45,728 nucleotides of DNA from contig DASRRM010000386.1 of the NCBI GenBank assembly GCA_035695715.1, forward strand, positions 1-45,728, written 5' to 3'. Source of the DNA: RYN-428 sp035695715. Its GTDB lineage: Bacteria; Planctomycetota; Phycisphaerae; Tepidisphaerales; Tepidisphaeraceae. Positions 33,922-42,397 of this stretch are shown in pieces. Position numbers and translations under genes: made by a program. A model generated the notes under the pieces. It worked only from the letters and a program-made list of their open reading frames with translations, searched no databases and was not told the origin of the DNA. Positions within the stretch are counted from its first letter, which is position 1; every line of letters starts with the position of its first letter.

Positions 33922-34371
33922 ATGATCCCAAAGCAAGCCTCGTATCTCCTGCTGGCGGCGCTGCTGTCGGCCGGCTGCGCCTGTCACAATGATATTGACG
34001 ATGATTCGAAATTCGCCGCCGTGCGCGATCATCTGTTCGTCACCAAACAGCCCATGCATCTTTACTATGGCGAAGAGAATCCGATCGGCACGGTCACGCC
34101 CGGGTCGGCCCGCGCCACAACCGCCGCCCCCGGCTCGGTCCTGACCACCGGCACGCTCATCCGCCCCGTTCAACTGTCCGGCAACACCTGCGAAAGCGGC
34201 GGGGTGGTTGTCACCATTCAAATCGAATCCGGCCCGTATTCCGGCCAGCGCGCCAATGTCAAAAGCGACCAGCTCTTTCTCAACCCCTATCCCGCCGACC
34301 GCTCCAATCAGCCTGCCGCCGTGGTGCAGTGGGAAGCCAATCCGGTGCTGCTTGAACCGGCGCGGAACTGA
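33922..34371 (+). CDS. Small predicted lipoprotein
   Basis: 149 residues with a lipoprotein signal; the lipobox LSAGC places the lipidated Cys near residue 18. The mature sequence shows a Thr/Ala-rich middle (TPGSARATTAAPGSVLTTGT), then a beta-type C-terminal half with SGNTCESGGVVVTIQIESGP, which may be a small SH3- or OB-like barrel. No enzymatic motif. It precedes the amidase gene on the same strand but is separated by a repeat of about 130 bp. Envelope location inferred; function unknown. Confidence 0.72.
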   Translation: MIPKQASYLLLAALLSAGCACHNDIDDDSKFAAVRDHLFVTKQPMHLYYGEENPIGTVTPGSARATTAAPGSVLTTGTLIRPVQLSGNTCESGGVVVTIQIESGPYSGQRANVKSDQLFLNPYPADRSNQPAAVVQWEANPVLLEPARN

Positions 34372-34419
34372 GGATAGGCGACGAGGCGGGAGTCATTCAC
34401 GGAAGATCGTTGGAGGACG

Positions 34420-34552
34420 ATCCACGAAGAACACGAATGGACACGAAGGGGAAAATTCGGCGTCGCGGTGACTTGTTTGAGCACGCTGGATAAGGCAGGG
34501 CCGGCGGTTTTTGATTCGATCCTGTTCGTGTTCATTCGTGTTCTTCGTGGAT
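34420..34552. repeat. Palindromic repeat, family N
   Basis: Perfectly complementary 28-base arms starting ATCCACGAAGAACACGAATG at 34420-34447 and 34525-34552, with a spacer of about 77 bases. It resembles families K and M in style but not in exact sequence. The remaining part of the gap to 34805 contains no recognised gene. Confidence 0.85.
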
Positions 34553-34805
34553 TCTCTTTTCGCATTTTAGATATGCCCACTGGTCTGGCCTTCGTGGATA
34601 TCTTTCGCAATTTCACCGTTTTCGCCGCCTGTTCTACTGGAAATACCAGTTGGTGTCCGATACAACTCTTATGTTCCTTCCCGGACTGCTCCAGGATTTT
34701 TCGAACTTCCGACTTGGGGCCGCGTTCTGCTCGCAGGGCCATGGCTGGCCAACGGCAAACGCAAAGTTGCCGGCGAATCACTCTTTTTTTCGATTGGGGC
34801 CAAGG

Positions 34806-35612
34806 ATGGCTAAATCGTATTTTTCTCTCGTTCTTACTGGTTTGTTCCTCCTCGTCGGCTGCCAGGCGCAATCCGGCCAGAGCGTCGTCGTTGATTCGAT
34901 GCCCGCGCCGAATTTCAGCGGGCCCACGTTTCACGACCAGGACGGACTCTTCGCGATGACGCCAATCCCGGCGGCTTCGCCGACCCTCGTCGCCCAGCCG
35001 CAGCGGCATGCGGTGATTCCGACGAGCCCGGCGCACAAAGGGCACGATTCGGTGCCCGCCGAGTGGATCCCACGAGCCAAGGCCAACTCCTGGACCTGGA
35101 TCGTCATCCATCACAGCGCCACCTCGACCGGCGGCGCCGCCGCCTTCGACAAAATGCACAGAGCCAAGGGATGGGATGAACTCGGCTACCATTTCGTCAT
35201 CGGCAACGGGACCGACACCAAAGACGGGCAGATCGAAGTTGGCTCCCGCTGGCCCAAACAGAAGTGGGGCGCGCATACCAAAACGCCGGACAACCAGTTC
35301 AACGAACATGGCATCGGCATCTGCCTGGTTGGCAACTTTGACGTCACTCACCCAACCGAGGCACAGCTTAAGTCGCTGAGCAAGCTGGTGTCGTACATGA
35401 TGAAGACCTACCACATCCCGGCTGATCATGTGGTAGGCCATCGCGACTGCAAGAGCACAGATTGCCCGGGCCGGTATATGAATGTTGCCGCGGTGCGGAA
35501 GACGTGCGTGCAGATGCTGGCCGCCGCCGGCGACAAAATCCCGCAGGATGCGGCGCCGGTGCTGGCACGTGGGGAAATGCTGCATGAGACATCGCGCGGC
35601 AAATCCGAGTGA
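34806..35612 (+). CDS. N-acetylmuramoyl-L-alanine amidase (Amidase_2/PGRP fold), lipoprotein
   Basis: 268 residues from the ATG at 34806; the open frame to 34650 lacks signal character. The lipobox LLVGC puts the lipidated Cys near residue 18. A linker of about 75 residues follows. The amidase domain starts at about 98 with WIVIHHSATSTGGAAAFDKM and continues with GWDELGYHFVIGNGTDTKDG. Zinc ligands are likely the first His of IHHS, the His of VVGHRDCK and the Cys/Asp of STDCPG; all family motifs are intact. It cleaves the amide bond between muramic acid and the peptide stem in peptidoglycan, outside the cytoplasm. Confidence 0.9.
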   Translation: MAKSYFSLVLTGLFLLVGCQAQSGQSVVVDSMPAPNFSGPTFHDQDGLFAMTPIPAASPTLVAQPQRHAVIPTSPAHKGHDSVPAEWIPRAKANSWTWIVIHHSATSTGGAAAFDKMHRAKGWDELGYHFVIGNGTDTKDGQIEVGSRWPKQKWGAHTKTPDNQFNEHGIGICLVGNFDVTHPTEAQLKSLSKLVSYMMKTYHIPADHVVGHRDCKSTDCPGRYMNVAAVRKTCVQMLAAAGDKIPQDAAPVLARGEMLHETSRGKSE

Positions 35613-35686
35613 GTTGCAAATGACCTCTGGCCCACCATTTGCTCCCTCCCAGGCATCCCATTTCGGGCAACCTACGGGAGGTTATT

Positions 35687-36073
35687 TTGAGTCGAATATT
35701 GATCGTTGAAGATGCGCCGGTGAGCCGCGAGTCCATGTCGAGGCTGCTGCAGCGCGAGGGGTTTGAGACCGATACCGCACGCAATGGCGCAGAAGGGCTG
35801 GTTCGGCTGAAACAGCACAAGCCCGATCTTGTGCTGCTGGATCAGATGATGCCCGAGGTCGACGGGCTGACATTTCTTGCAGGCATCCGCCGATTTCCAA
35901 AATGGAAGGACTTGCCGGTCATCATGTTAACAGGCGTGAAAGATCGTGGCTGCCATATGAAGGCGCAGACGCTCGGCGTGAAAGAATGTCTTGAAAAAGG
36001 CGAGTTTTCCAGCGCACAACTGGTCGAATGCATTCAGAAGCATGTCCCAGCAAGCTCACCTATTCCGACCTGA
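35687..36073 (+). CDS. Single-domain response regulator
   Basis: 128 residues from a TTG start at 35687, which has GGGAGG 4-5 bases upstream and begins right at the conserved first strand (SRILIVEDAP). An upstream in-frame start at 35639 is less likely. The phosphoacceptor is Asp52 (LVLLDQMMPEVDG), the acidic pair is Glu8/Asp9, the conserved Thr is Thr82 (VIMLTG) and the conserved Lys is Lys104 (CLEKGEF). The last differs from the usual KP, with Gly after Lys. No output domain follows, so it works as a CheY-like relay protein. No histidine kinase is seen nearby. Confidence 0.88.
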   Translation: MSRILIVEDAPVSRESMSRLLQREGFETDTARNGAEGLVRLKQHKPDLVLLDQMMPEVDGLTFLAGIRRFPKWKDLPVIMLTGVKDRGCHMKAQTLGVKECLEKGEFSSAQLVECIQKHVPASSPIPT

Positions 36074-36111
36074 TGCCTAGGGTTTTTCGGAGAATATTTC
36101 CCGCCGAAACC

Positions 36112-36141
36112 TTGTAAAATGGGGTGTCTTTGCCGTACAAT
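36112..36141 (+). promoter_or_regulatory. Possible promoter before the desaturase-like gene
   Basis: TTGTAA at 36112-36117 and TACAAT at 36136-36141 are spaced by 18 bases, about 95 bp upstream of the start at 36237. The match to a housekeeping promoter is fair. Confidence 0.4.
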
Positions 36142-36236
36142 ATCGTTCCCGAAGAGCAGGCTCGCACCCACGCTCGATATTCCCAACCTTTTGCTTACCC
36201 TTCGGCTTTACGCCCATCCGGGCCAGACCGGAGAAC

Positions 36237-37118
36237 ATGCCAGATAGCTTGATTGTTGATAAGCCGCTTTCCCCACCCGTTTTTCCCGATCCGTCCGTGT
36301 TGGACGATGTTCTTTACAGCTATCACCGCCGGGCCGACCGGATGGGGTGGTCGCCGTACGATTTGATGGACCACGAGAACGTGGTCGCCCTTGCCCGGCC
36401 CGATCGGCTTAGTGAAGTGCAGATCGGCGCGGTAAAGACCGTGCTGTTTGTCGAAGACCATCTGCCCGGCTATCTGTCGGAGTATCTGCGAATTATGACC
36501 GACCCCGACATGCCGGACGATCAGCAGATCATCAATCGGCAGGTTTTGCATTTCACCTTCCGCTGGGTGGCCGAGGAAGACCGCCATGCCCATGTGCTGG
36601 AGATGTACCTGCAAAAGACCGGCTTATTCAAAGCCGAGGACCTGCAAGCGGAAATGATTCGGGAACGAAATAGTGCCTACAACTTCCCCTACGATCACAA
36701 CAAGCAGCTCATCGAGGGATTCATTTACCTGGCGCTTCAGGAGAAGGCGACGCATCTCTATTACCAGGCGTTGGCCCGCGATATCAACGAGCCGTTGCTT
36801 AAAACGATTCTGACGCGCATGGGCGCTGATGAAGCAAGCCATGGCGCGTTCTTCTACGACCTGCTGATCAAGTCGCACAAGGGGGATCTGGATGCATTGT
36901 CGCGGAAAATCTCGGCGGTGGCCCAGGATTTCAAAATGCCGGTGCAGATGAATTTGCAGAACTATCGCCGGCAGTTATTGGGAATGATGCGTGCCGCCCC
37001 CAGTTACAAGCATCCGGATGTCTTTGCGAACATGATGAAGGCGGTGGACCGGGCGGCCGAAAGCTACAGCCGCGATTCGCTGGACCTGGTGTCGCCGGAC
37101 GTTCTGCCGTTTATGTGA
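36237..37118 (+). CDS. Ferritin-like acyl-ACP desaturase homologue
   Basis: 293 residues. The two di-iron motifs of the soluble acyl-ACP desaturase family are present: EEDRH (in FRWVAEEDRHAHVLEMY, about residue 110) and DEASH (in RMGADEASHGAFFYD, about residue 200). Two further Glu ligand candidates are in FVEDHLPGYLSEY and ALQEKATHLYY. The protein is all helical and soluble. Members desaturate acyl chains on ACP or, in shorter bacterial relatives, act on other substrates. Since HGAF follows DEASH instead of the usual RHE pattern, the exact reaction is uncertain. It may act on membrane lipid precursors in the cytoplasm. It is a single gene between the response regulator and a convergent small gene. 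Confidence 0.82.
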   Translation: MPDSLIVDKPLSPPVFPDPSVLDDVLYSYHRRADRMGWSPYDLMDHENVVALARPDRLSEVQIGAVKTVLFVEDHLPGYLSEYLRIMTDPDMPDDQQIINRQVLHFTFRWVAEEDRHAHVLEMYLQKTGLFKAEDLQAEMIRERNSAYNFPYDHNKQLIEGFIYLALQEKATHLYYQALARDINEPLLKTILTRMGADEASHGAFFYDLLIKSHKGDLDALSRKISAVAQDFKMPVQMNLQNYRRQLLGMMRAAPSYKHPDVFANMMKAVDRAAESYSRDSLDLVSPDVLPFM

Positions 37119-37180
37119 TCGGAGGGCGGAACGGGGTTAGGAGACGAAGCCAATATGCACTTGCCGACCCGAAGGCGACT

Positions 37181-37372
37181 CTAGCCGCCGCTCCCGAATT
37201 TCGTATCCCGCACGACCTCTTTCTGGTCCGGCGTTCGCCGATCCACTTGTCGAGGCGCCGGGCTGAGGTAACCTCGCTCCTTCATTTCACTGATGACGAT
37301 CTTCCGGCAGTCGCGGCAAAACTTTCCCTTGGGAACCGCATATCTGACGTGGCATCGGTCGCATAAAACCAT
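37181..37372 (-). CDS. Small zinc-ribbon protein
   Basis: 63 residues. Two CxxC pairs (CDRC near residue 4 and CRDC near residue 19) suggest a single zinc ribbon, followed by a basic tail (KERGYLSPAPRQVDRRTPDQ). The region has another open frame on the same strand (37282-37572) without such motifs, so the zinc ribbon is the better call. No strong ribosome-binding site was found. It may be an uncharacterised conserved protein. Confidence 0.5.
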   Translation of the reverse strand: MVLCDRCHVRYAVPKGKFCRDCRKIVISEMKERGYLSPAPRQVDRRTPDQKEVVRDTKFGSGG

Positions 37373-37433
37373 AGCGGGTTCTCACGTTCTTCCCCGTCCA
37401 ACAAATAATGACGAAAGTTTCTCGCCAAGCAAG

Positions 37434-38246
37434 TCATTTCCATTTCGCCGGTTCCGTCGTGGCCGGCAATCCCGCCTTGATAATATCGATCCAGCGCGGA
37501 ACCAGGCCCTTTCCCGAGGTGGAAATCGTGCCGCTGTCGGCGATGGTCCAGTCCTTCGTGACGTAGAGCCATTCGCCGTTCGATCCTGCGGCGGGCGTTA
37601 AAAACTTCAGCGCCGCCACCGGTGGCTTTGCGTCGGAAGGAAGCACGGCCACCACCATCGGCGGCGACCCGGCCGCCTTCCAGATATTCTGGAACTCGGC
37701 CGCCTCTTTCTGCGCATTATCCCCAGGCGAAAGGTGCAGGTTGGCAACGAAGAACGCGTGGTTGTCGACGACCGAAACCGCCCATCCGCCGAATCCGCCG
37801 CGCTTCCCGCCCAGCGGCGCGCCTTCGTACAACGATTGCCGGGAGAGGATGAGATTTCCCCATATTCCCTTTTTCCCCGCCAGGCGCTCTGACCGCTGAT
37901 ATAGCTGCGGATGAAATGATTGCTGCATTCCCAGCGACTCGGCTATCTCGATCGAATCGTCCTCGTTGACACCCTGCAACAGCAAATAATCCGGCTTCAT
38001 TTTGGCGATCTCCGCCATCATCGGATCGGTCGTCGGCTGCTGCCGGTCCAGGTCGTATGCGACCAGACGAAGCGTGCGCGCCGCCGCGCCCCGCGGGACT
38101 CCCGCCGGCAATCCTGGCGGATAAGCCTTGGGCGAAATGTACAACCCGCCAAGGATAATCAGCCCGAACACCAGCAGCCCCGCCACGACGAGCGCGCCCT
38201 GACGGGAGGGTTTGAGGGAAGAGCGTAGGTTTGTGGGAAAGGACAT
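37434..38246 (-). CDS. Endonuclease/exonuclease/phosphatase-fold membrane protein, apparently degenerate
   Basis: 270 residues from the ATG at 38246, with an N-terminal membrane helix (GALVVAGLLVFGLIILGGLY). The fold is suggested by LRLVAYDLD, YLLLQGVNED near residue 95, a VSVVDNHAFFVANLHLSPGD segment (about residue 165) and RWIDIIKAG near the end. In active members the second motif has Gln-Glu; here it is LQGVN, so the metal-binding Glu is absent. The GD.N motif is replaced by LPSDA and no SDH motif is found. It is therefore likely inactive as a nuclease or phosphatase, perhaps a binding protein. Confidence 0.65.
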   Translation of the reverse strand: MSFPTNLRSSLKPSRQGALVVAGLLVFGLIILGGLYISPKAYPPGLPAGVPRGAAARTLRLVAYDLDRQQPTTDPMMAEIAKMKPDYLLLQGVNEDDSIEIAESLGMQQSFHPQLYQRSERLAGKKGIWGNLILSRQSLYEGAPLGGKRGGFGGWAVSVVDNHAFFVANLHLSPGDNAQKEAAEFQNIWKAAGSPPMVVAVLPSDAKPPVAALKFLTPAAGSNGEWLYVTKDWTIADSGTISTSGKGLVPRWIDIIKAGLPATTEPAKWK

Positions 38247-38253
38247 CGGTAGC

Positions 38254-38449
38254 CAATGACGAATGACGAACACCGACTAGAGTCGGAATGACGAATGACG
38301 AAATCCGAATAACGAATCAACGACGAATGACGAATGACCCAAGGCGCCTTCATCATACAAATAATTCACGCCGTGGACGAGCGCCAGCGAAGACGCGGAT
38401 TTCGTCATTCCGACTTCAGTCGGCGTTGGTCATTCCGACTGTAGTCGGC
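38254..38449. repeat. Composite element of AATGACG heptads and mini-palindromes
   Basis: A left array of AATGACG/ACGAATG units (38254-38338) contains the mini-palindrome CCGACTAGAGTCGG. The right part (38397-38449) is its inverted counterpart, with TTCGTCATTCCGAC and CCGACTGTAGTCGG. The element overlaps the last 20 bases of ilvA, including the stop codon, and starts 8 bp upstream of the gene at 37434-38246. Confidence 0.83.
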
Positions 38450-39641
38450 TCTCAAATCCTTTCTCCCGCAGCGCCGCGCTGATGGCGGCGATGTGGCCGG
38501 CGTCGCGCGTTTCCATCACCACCGATACCGGCACCATCGCCACATCGGCCGGCCCGAAGTTGCGGTCGTGGCTGACTTCCTTGATGCTGGCGCCGGTGCC
38601 GGCGATCACCGTCAGCAAATTTGCCAGTGATCCCGGTCGGTCGCTGATCGGAACGATCACCCGGCACAGCCGACCGTCAGCGGCAAGGCCGCGCTCGATG
38701 ATTCGGCTGATGAGGGTCACGTCAATATTGCCGCCGGTCAGACAGAGCACGACCTTTTTCCCCTCCAGCCCCAGCGACTGCTGCATCATCGCCGCCAGCG
38801 GAACGGCACCGGCTCCTTCAACTACCATTTTTTCCATCTCGAGCAATCGCAGCACCGCCAGCGAAACCTGGGCCTCGTCCACGATCACCAGATCATCCAT
38901 CACCTTTCGGATGGCGTCGAAGCATTGCCCGCCGATCTCGGCGACGGCCAGGCCGTCGGCCAGCGTGGGCCGCGTGTCGATGCGCGTGACGTGACCGGCT
39001 TTCAGCGAAGCGGCCAAGGTGGCGGCATGGTCGGGCTCAACGCCGATGATCCGCACCGAGGGCTTGAGCGCCTTGATGGCGATCCCCACGCCCGCCAGCA
39101 ATCCGCCGCCGCCGACCGGCACGATTACCGCGTCCACATCCGGCACATCGTGGATAATTTCCAGGCCCATTGTCCCCTGCCCGGCGATGATATCCGGATC
39201 ATCAAACCCCGGCACAAATGTTCGGCCGGTGCTTTGCGCAAGCGTTTTTGCCTGACCCAGGGCATCGTTGAATGTGTCGCCGCTGAGGATGACTTCCGCG
39301 CCAAACGAGCGGCAATTGCTGACTTTAATCAGCGGCGCCCATTGCGGCATGATGACCGTGACGGGAACGCCAAGGTCCTGCCCGTGATACGCCAACCCCA
39401 GCGCATGATTTCCCGCCGACGCCGCGACAACGCCCTTGCGGCGTTGCTCGGGGGAAAGCTGCATGAGCTTATTGCGCGCCCCGCGCTCCTTGAATGAGCC
39501 GGTCATCTGCAGGTGATCGAGCTTGCAGTAGATGTCGCACTTGCACAGCCGGCTGAGCGAGAGGGAATAGGGGCAGGGGCTGTGATAGATAACATCGCCG
39601 ATGCGTGTGGCGGCGTTTTGGATGTCGAGCAGGCTGACCAT
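38430..39641 (-). CDS. ilvA: Threonine ammonia-lyase (threonine dehydratase)
   Basis: 403 residues. It converts threonine to 2-oxobutanoate, the first committed step to isoleucine, in the cytoplasm. The PLP lysine is Lys51 in MTGSFKERGARNKL. The PLP phosphate loop is VGGGGLLAGVG (about residue 175). A C-terminal ACT-type domain begins near residue 330 (RVIVPISDRPGSLANLLTVI), fitting allosteric regulation; catabolic and biosynthetic forms with a short C-terminus cannot be told apart with certainty. The start is only 3 bp after the permease stop codon. The last residues and the stop codon come from the repeat element at 38254-38449 (RLQSE end). Confidence 0.9.
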   Translation of the reverse strand: MVSLLDIQNAATRIGDVIYHSPCPYSLSLSRLCKCDIYCKLDHLQMTGSFKERGARNKLMQLSPEQRRKGVVAASAGNHALGLAYHGQDLGVPVTVIMPQWAPLIKVSNCRSFGAEVILSGDTFNDALGQAKTLAQSTGRTFVPGFDDPDIIAGQGTMGLEIIHDVPDVDAVIVPVGGGGLLAGVGIAIKALKPSVRIIGVEPDHAATLAASLKAGHVTRIDTRPTLADGLAVAEIGGQCFDAIRKVMDDLVIVDEAQVSLAVLRLLEMEKMVVEGAGAVPLAAMMQQSLGLEGKKVVLCLTGGNIDVTLISRIIERGLAADGRLCRVIVPISDRPGSLANLLTVIAGTGASIKEVSHDRNFGPADVAMVPVSVVMETRDAGHIAAISAALREKGFESRLQSE

Positions 39642-39644
39642 GTT

Positions 39645-40766
39645 TCAATAATCCCGGCGGCAAAAAATCCACGCGGCAAAGCCAACCACCACGGCTTCGC
39701 ACAGAAGGGAGGTGCCGATGATGTACCACATGGAAGTGTGGCGTTGGATTTCCTGTGCTTGGATGGCGCCAAGAGTTACGTCCTCTTCGGGCGACCTCGA
39801 CACCTGGCCGCGCGCTTGCCGGCGGCGCGAGCGGCTTCCGGTCATGGCCGCCACGATTTCGTTCGCGTCGGAATCGCTTAGCAGCCATCTATCGAGCAGG
39901 TCGTTCGTTTCGCCGGTCTTGGGAATGACGGTTTTGACTCCCTTTACAATGTTCCTGATCATGACGAAGCGCGCCTGGGTCTTTTCCACGTCGCTTAGCT
40001 CTACCGCGGTGGAATCCCGCTCTGTCGTCAGCGACGCGGGGCGGGTTGTGCTTGAGCCGGCTCCATTCGCCTCCCGCAGTTCCGCATCGGTGGTGGCGAG
40101 AGACTGCTTGTCGCGATCGACTTGCATTCCAATCATCACGTTAATTTGAAGCAACTGGCTATCGGAATACTGCACCAACCACATGCCGAACCAGAGAAGC
40201 ACGGTCAGAAGTATTGCGGCGATTGTCGAACGGGTCCAAACGCCCAGCAAGACGCAGAAACCGAACAAGTAGCTGAACATGCAGACGACGATGGGGATAG
40301 CCATGAAGATCCCCGGGCGCCAGGCATGCGCGCGGATGCCGAACAGCAGGAAACTGGCGGCGGAAAAAACCGCGACTTGCAGGGCCACGAAAAGAAGGCC
40401 TGTCACATATTTAAACAAAAACAACCGCAGCCGCGAAATGGGCTTGGAGAGGTAGAGGTCGATGGAACCGCTGGAAATCAAATCCGGGAAAAGACCCGCG
40501 GTCGATATCAGCGCCAAGGCGATGGCCGCCCAATTCAGCCAGACGCCTATGAAGATCTTGCCGTATCCCCAGGTATACCACGCCAGGGGATCCATCGGGG
40601 CGAAGTCCGCCATGCGCGACCCGGCAAAGGTGATGGCAGTGCCTTTGATTCCGAAAATCGCGGCCACGCAGATGACCAATCCCGAAATAATCAGCGTGAT
40701 CCAAAACAGCTTGCGCGCATTGAGATCGCGATATCCATCGACAAGAAGTGCAAGGAATTGATTCAT
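39645..40766 (-). CDS. ABC-2 type transporter permease
   Basis: 373 residues with about six predicted membrane helices (about 20-40, 75-95, 115-140, 150-165, 170-195 and 345-365). A large extramembrane loop (about 205-335) contains low-complexity SSTTRPASLTTERDSTAVEL and a basic patch RSRRRQARGQ. The protein begins MNQFLALLVDGYRDLNARKL, typical of ABC-2 permeases. Its start overlaps the ATPase stop by 4 bp (40763-40766), and ilvA starts 3 bp after its own stop, so the three genes are a coupled unit. Substrate unknown. Confidence 0.85.
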   Translation of the reverse strand: MNQFLALLVDGYRDLNARKLFWITLIISGLVICVAAIFGIKGTAITFAGSRMADFAPMDPLAWYTWGYGKIFIGVWLNWAAIALALISTAGLFPDLISSGSIDLYLSKPISRLRLFLFKYVTGLLFVALQVAVFSAASFLLFGIRAHAWRPGIFMAIPIVVCMFSYLFGFCVLLGVWTRSTIAAILLTVLLWFGMWLVQYSDSQLLQINVMIGMQVDRDKQSLATTDAELREANGAGSSTTRPASLTTERDSTAVELSDVEKTQARFVMIRNIVKGVKTVIPKTGETNDLLDRWLLSDSDANEIVAAMTGSRSRRRQARGQVSRSPEEDVTLGAIQAQEIQRHTSMWYIIGTSLLCEAVVVGFAAWIFCRRDY

Positions 40767-41947
40767 GGCCGAACCCCCTCGGAAGGTTTCATTTTATGTT
40801 GTGCGCCCGGCGACGCTATTCCGCCGGTCGTCGGATCCGTCACCGCCTCGATGAACAAATCCTCCAGCGAAACCCGCATCGGCTGCATGCGACGAACAAT
40901 CAGCCCCTGGCCGCGAAGCATGTCGAGGATGGGCTGCATGTCGGCGGGCTCGGTCGTGCCGACGCGAAGCACCGGTCCGTCAAGCTCGACCCACTTTCCA
41001 TCGGGAAGCGACCCCTTATCGATTGCGCGCTGAGATAGGCCTGGCGAAAGTGCAATCGGCGGCCGAACGTAATTCAACGGCGTCGCCGGCACCGCGCCCA
41101 CCGGCGCGCCCGCCGGCAAAGGAGGCGGCTGACGCATTTGCGGCGGGGGGAGCGATGTCATCGCCGGCTTCCAGCCTGCGTTCGGCAGGCCCGCCAACAC
41201 CTTTTGCCTCACCGCCGCCGGGTCGGTCCAGGCGACTTCGATTTCATAGCGCTGGCGGGCGATGGTCAGCTCGTCGATCGTCCCTTGGCTGGCCACCTGT
41301 CCCTTTACCAAAATCGCCACCCGGTCGCAGATCGATTCCAACTCGCTCAATGCATGGCTGTTGATGAAAACCGTCTTCCCCGAGTCGCGCAAGCGGCCCA
41401 TCGCATCGAGAATCTCCCGGCGGCCAACGGGATCCACGCCGTCGGTCGGCTCATCGAGCAATACCAGATCCGGATCGCCCATCAGCGATTGCGCCAGGCC
41501 AATGCGCTGCAACATCCCCTTGGAAAACGTCGAAATCTTATGGTCGGCCCAGTCGGTCATGCGGACGGTTTCGAGCAATTCGTCGGCCCGGCGTTTGGCG
41601 GTGCCGCGCTCGACCTTGCACATGGCCCCGAAGAATTCCAGCGTCTGGCGGGCGGTAAGATAACGCGGAAAGCGGTGGTTTTCCGGCAGATAACCGACCT
41701 TGGCCAAGGTCGGCTTATTGCCGATCGGCTGCCCAAGGATATTGCCCTGCGCCTGGGTGGGGCGGACCACGGTCATCATGATTTTGACGAGGGTGCTTTT
41801 GCCCGCCCCGTTAGGCCCGAGCAGCCCGAAAATCTCCCCCTTGCGCACCTGCATGTTGATCCCCTGCAGGGCATGAACCTTCCCGCGATAAATCTTCGCG
41901 ACATGCGTCAGGTCAATGGCGAGGTCGGCGTTGGTTGTTTGTGCCAT
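40763..41947 (-). CDS. ABC transporter ATP-binding protein with C-terminal extension
   Basis: 394 residues from the ATG at 41947; the upstream TTG at 41986 is in frame. Walker A is GLLGPNGAGKSTLVKIMM, the signature is FSKGMLQRIGLAQSL, Walker B is LVLLDEPTDGVDP and the switch His is INSHALSE. Beyond about residue 235 it has a long Pro-rich extension (PPPQMRQPPPLPAGAPVGAV) and a final domain of about 70 residues, common in ATPases of ABC-2 exporters. It energises the permease encoded next. Adjacent ilvA suggests joint expression, not necessarily joint function. Confidence 0.9.
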   Translation of the reverse strand: MAQTTNADLAIDLTHVAKIYRGKVHALQGINMQVRKGEIFGLLGPNGAGKSTLVKIMMTVVRPTQAQGNILGQPIGNKPTLAKVGYLPENHRFPRYLTARQTLEFFGAMCKVERGTAKRRADELLETVRMTDWADHKISTFSKGMLQRIGLAQSLMGDPDLVLLDEPTDGVDPVGRREILDAMGRLRDSGKTVFINSHALSELESICDRVAILVKGQVASQGTIDELTIARQRYEIEVAWTDPAAVRQKVLAGLPNAGWKPAMTSLPPPQMRQPPPLPAGAPVGAVPATPLNYVRPPIALSPGLSQRAIDKGSLPDGKWVELDGPVLRVGTTEPADMQPILDMLRGQGLIVRRMQPMRVSLEDLFIEAVTDPTTGGIASPGAQHKMKPSEGVRP

Positions 41948-41992
41948 GAAGCGGGGAAGGATACCGCCAAAGCCTTGCGTGTCCAAATCCGA

Positions 41993-42104
41993 ATTCCAGC
42001 CGGGCTAAAGTTCCAGGAAAGAACTTGACGCGAAGGCTCGAAGAGACGATTCCGGCTGGGCTAAAGTTCCAGGAGAAAACTTGACGCGAAGACGCGAAGA
42101 GACG
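41993..42104. repeat. Tandem duplication of a 56-bp unit
   Basis: Two direct copies (41993-42048 and 42049-42104) begin ATTCC, contain GGGCTAAAGTTCCAGGA and end CGAAGAGACG, differing at about eight bases. A related unit in the opposite strand is at 33801-33835. The rest of the gap (42105-42397) has CTTCGCGCC-type partner fragments near 42320-42363 but no gene. Confidence 0.8.
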
Positions 42105-42397
42105 AAGGACTCGAAGAGATTTTCCGCGCAAGCACCAACCTTCCCTCCAAGCAACAATGTTTTTTTCTTGGCACTCTTGGCGCGAAATCTCTTGTCAGAA
42201 AAGCAAGATTCGGCAGGTTATCTTTGAGGAGGTCATTCCTGATTCTGATACGGTTCGGCAACCCCTCCACGACACAATCTTTCGGCGTCACTGCGCATGG
42301 ACGCCGACTTCCTGCGCCTATTCTTCGTTCCTTCGTCCCCCTTCGCGCCTTCGTGTTAAAACCCCCCTCGCGCCCGGCCGTGAAAAATCCCCGCCGT

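Noticed and set aside
34650..34805. N-terminal extension of the amidase
   Set aside because: The added 52 residues have no signal-peptide character and would place the lipobox internally; the ATG at 34806 gives a normal lipoprotein signal.
37282..37572. 96-codon frame overlapping the small zinc-ribbon gene
   Set aside because: It shows no motif and overlaps the end of the exonuclease-fold gene; the zinc-ribbon frame is better supported.
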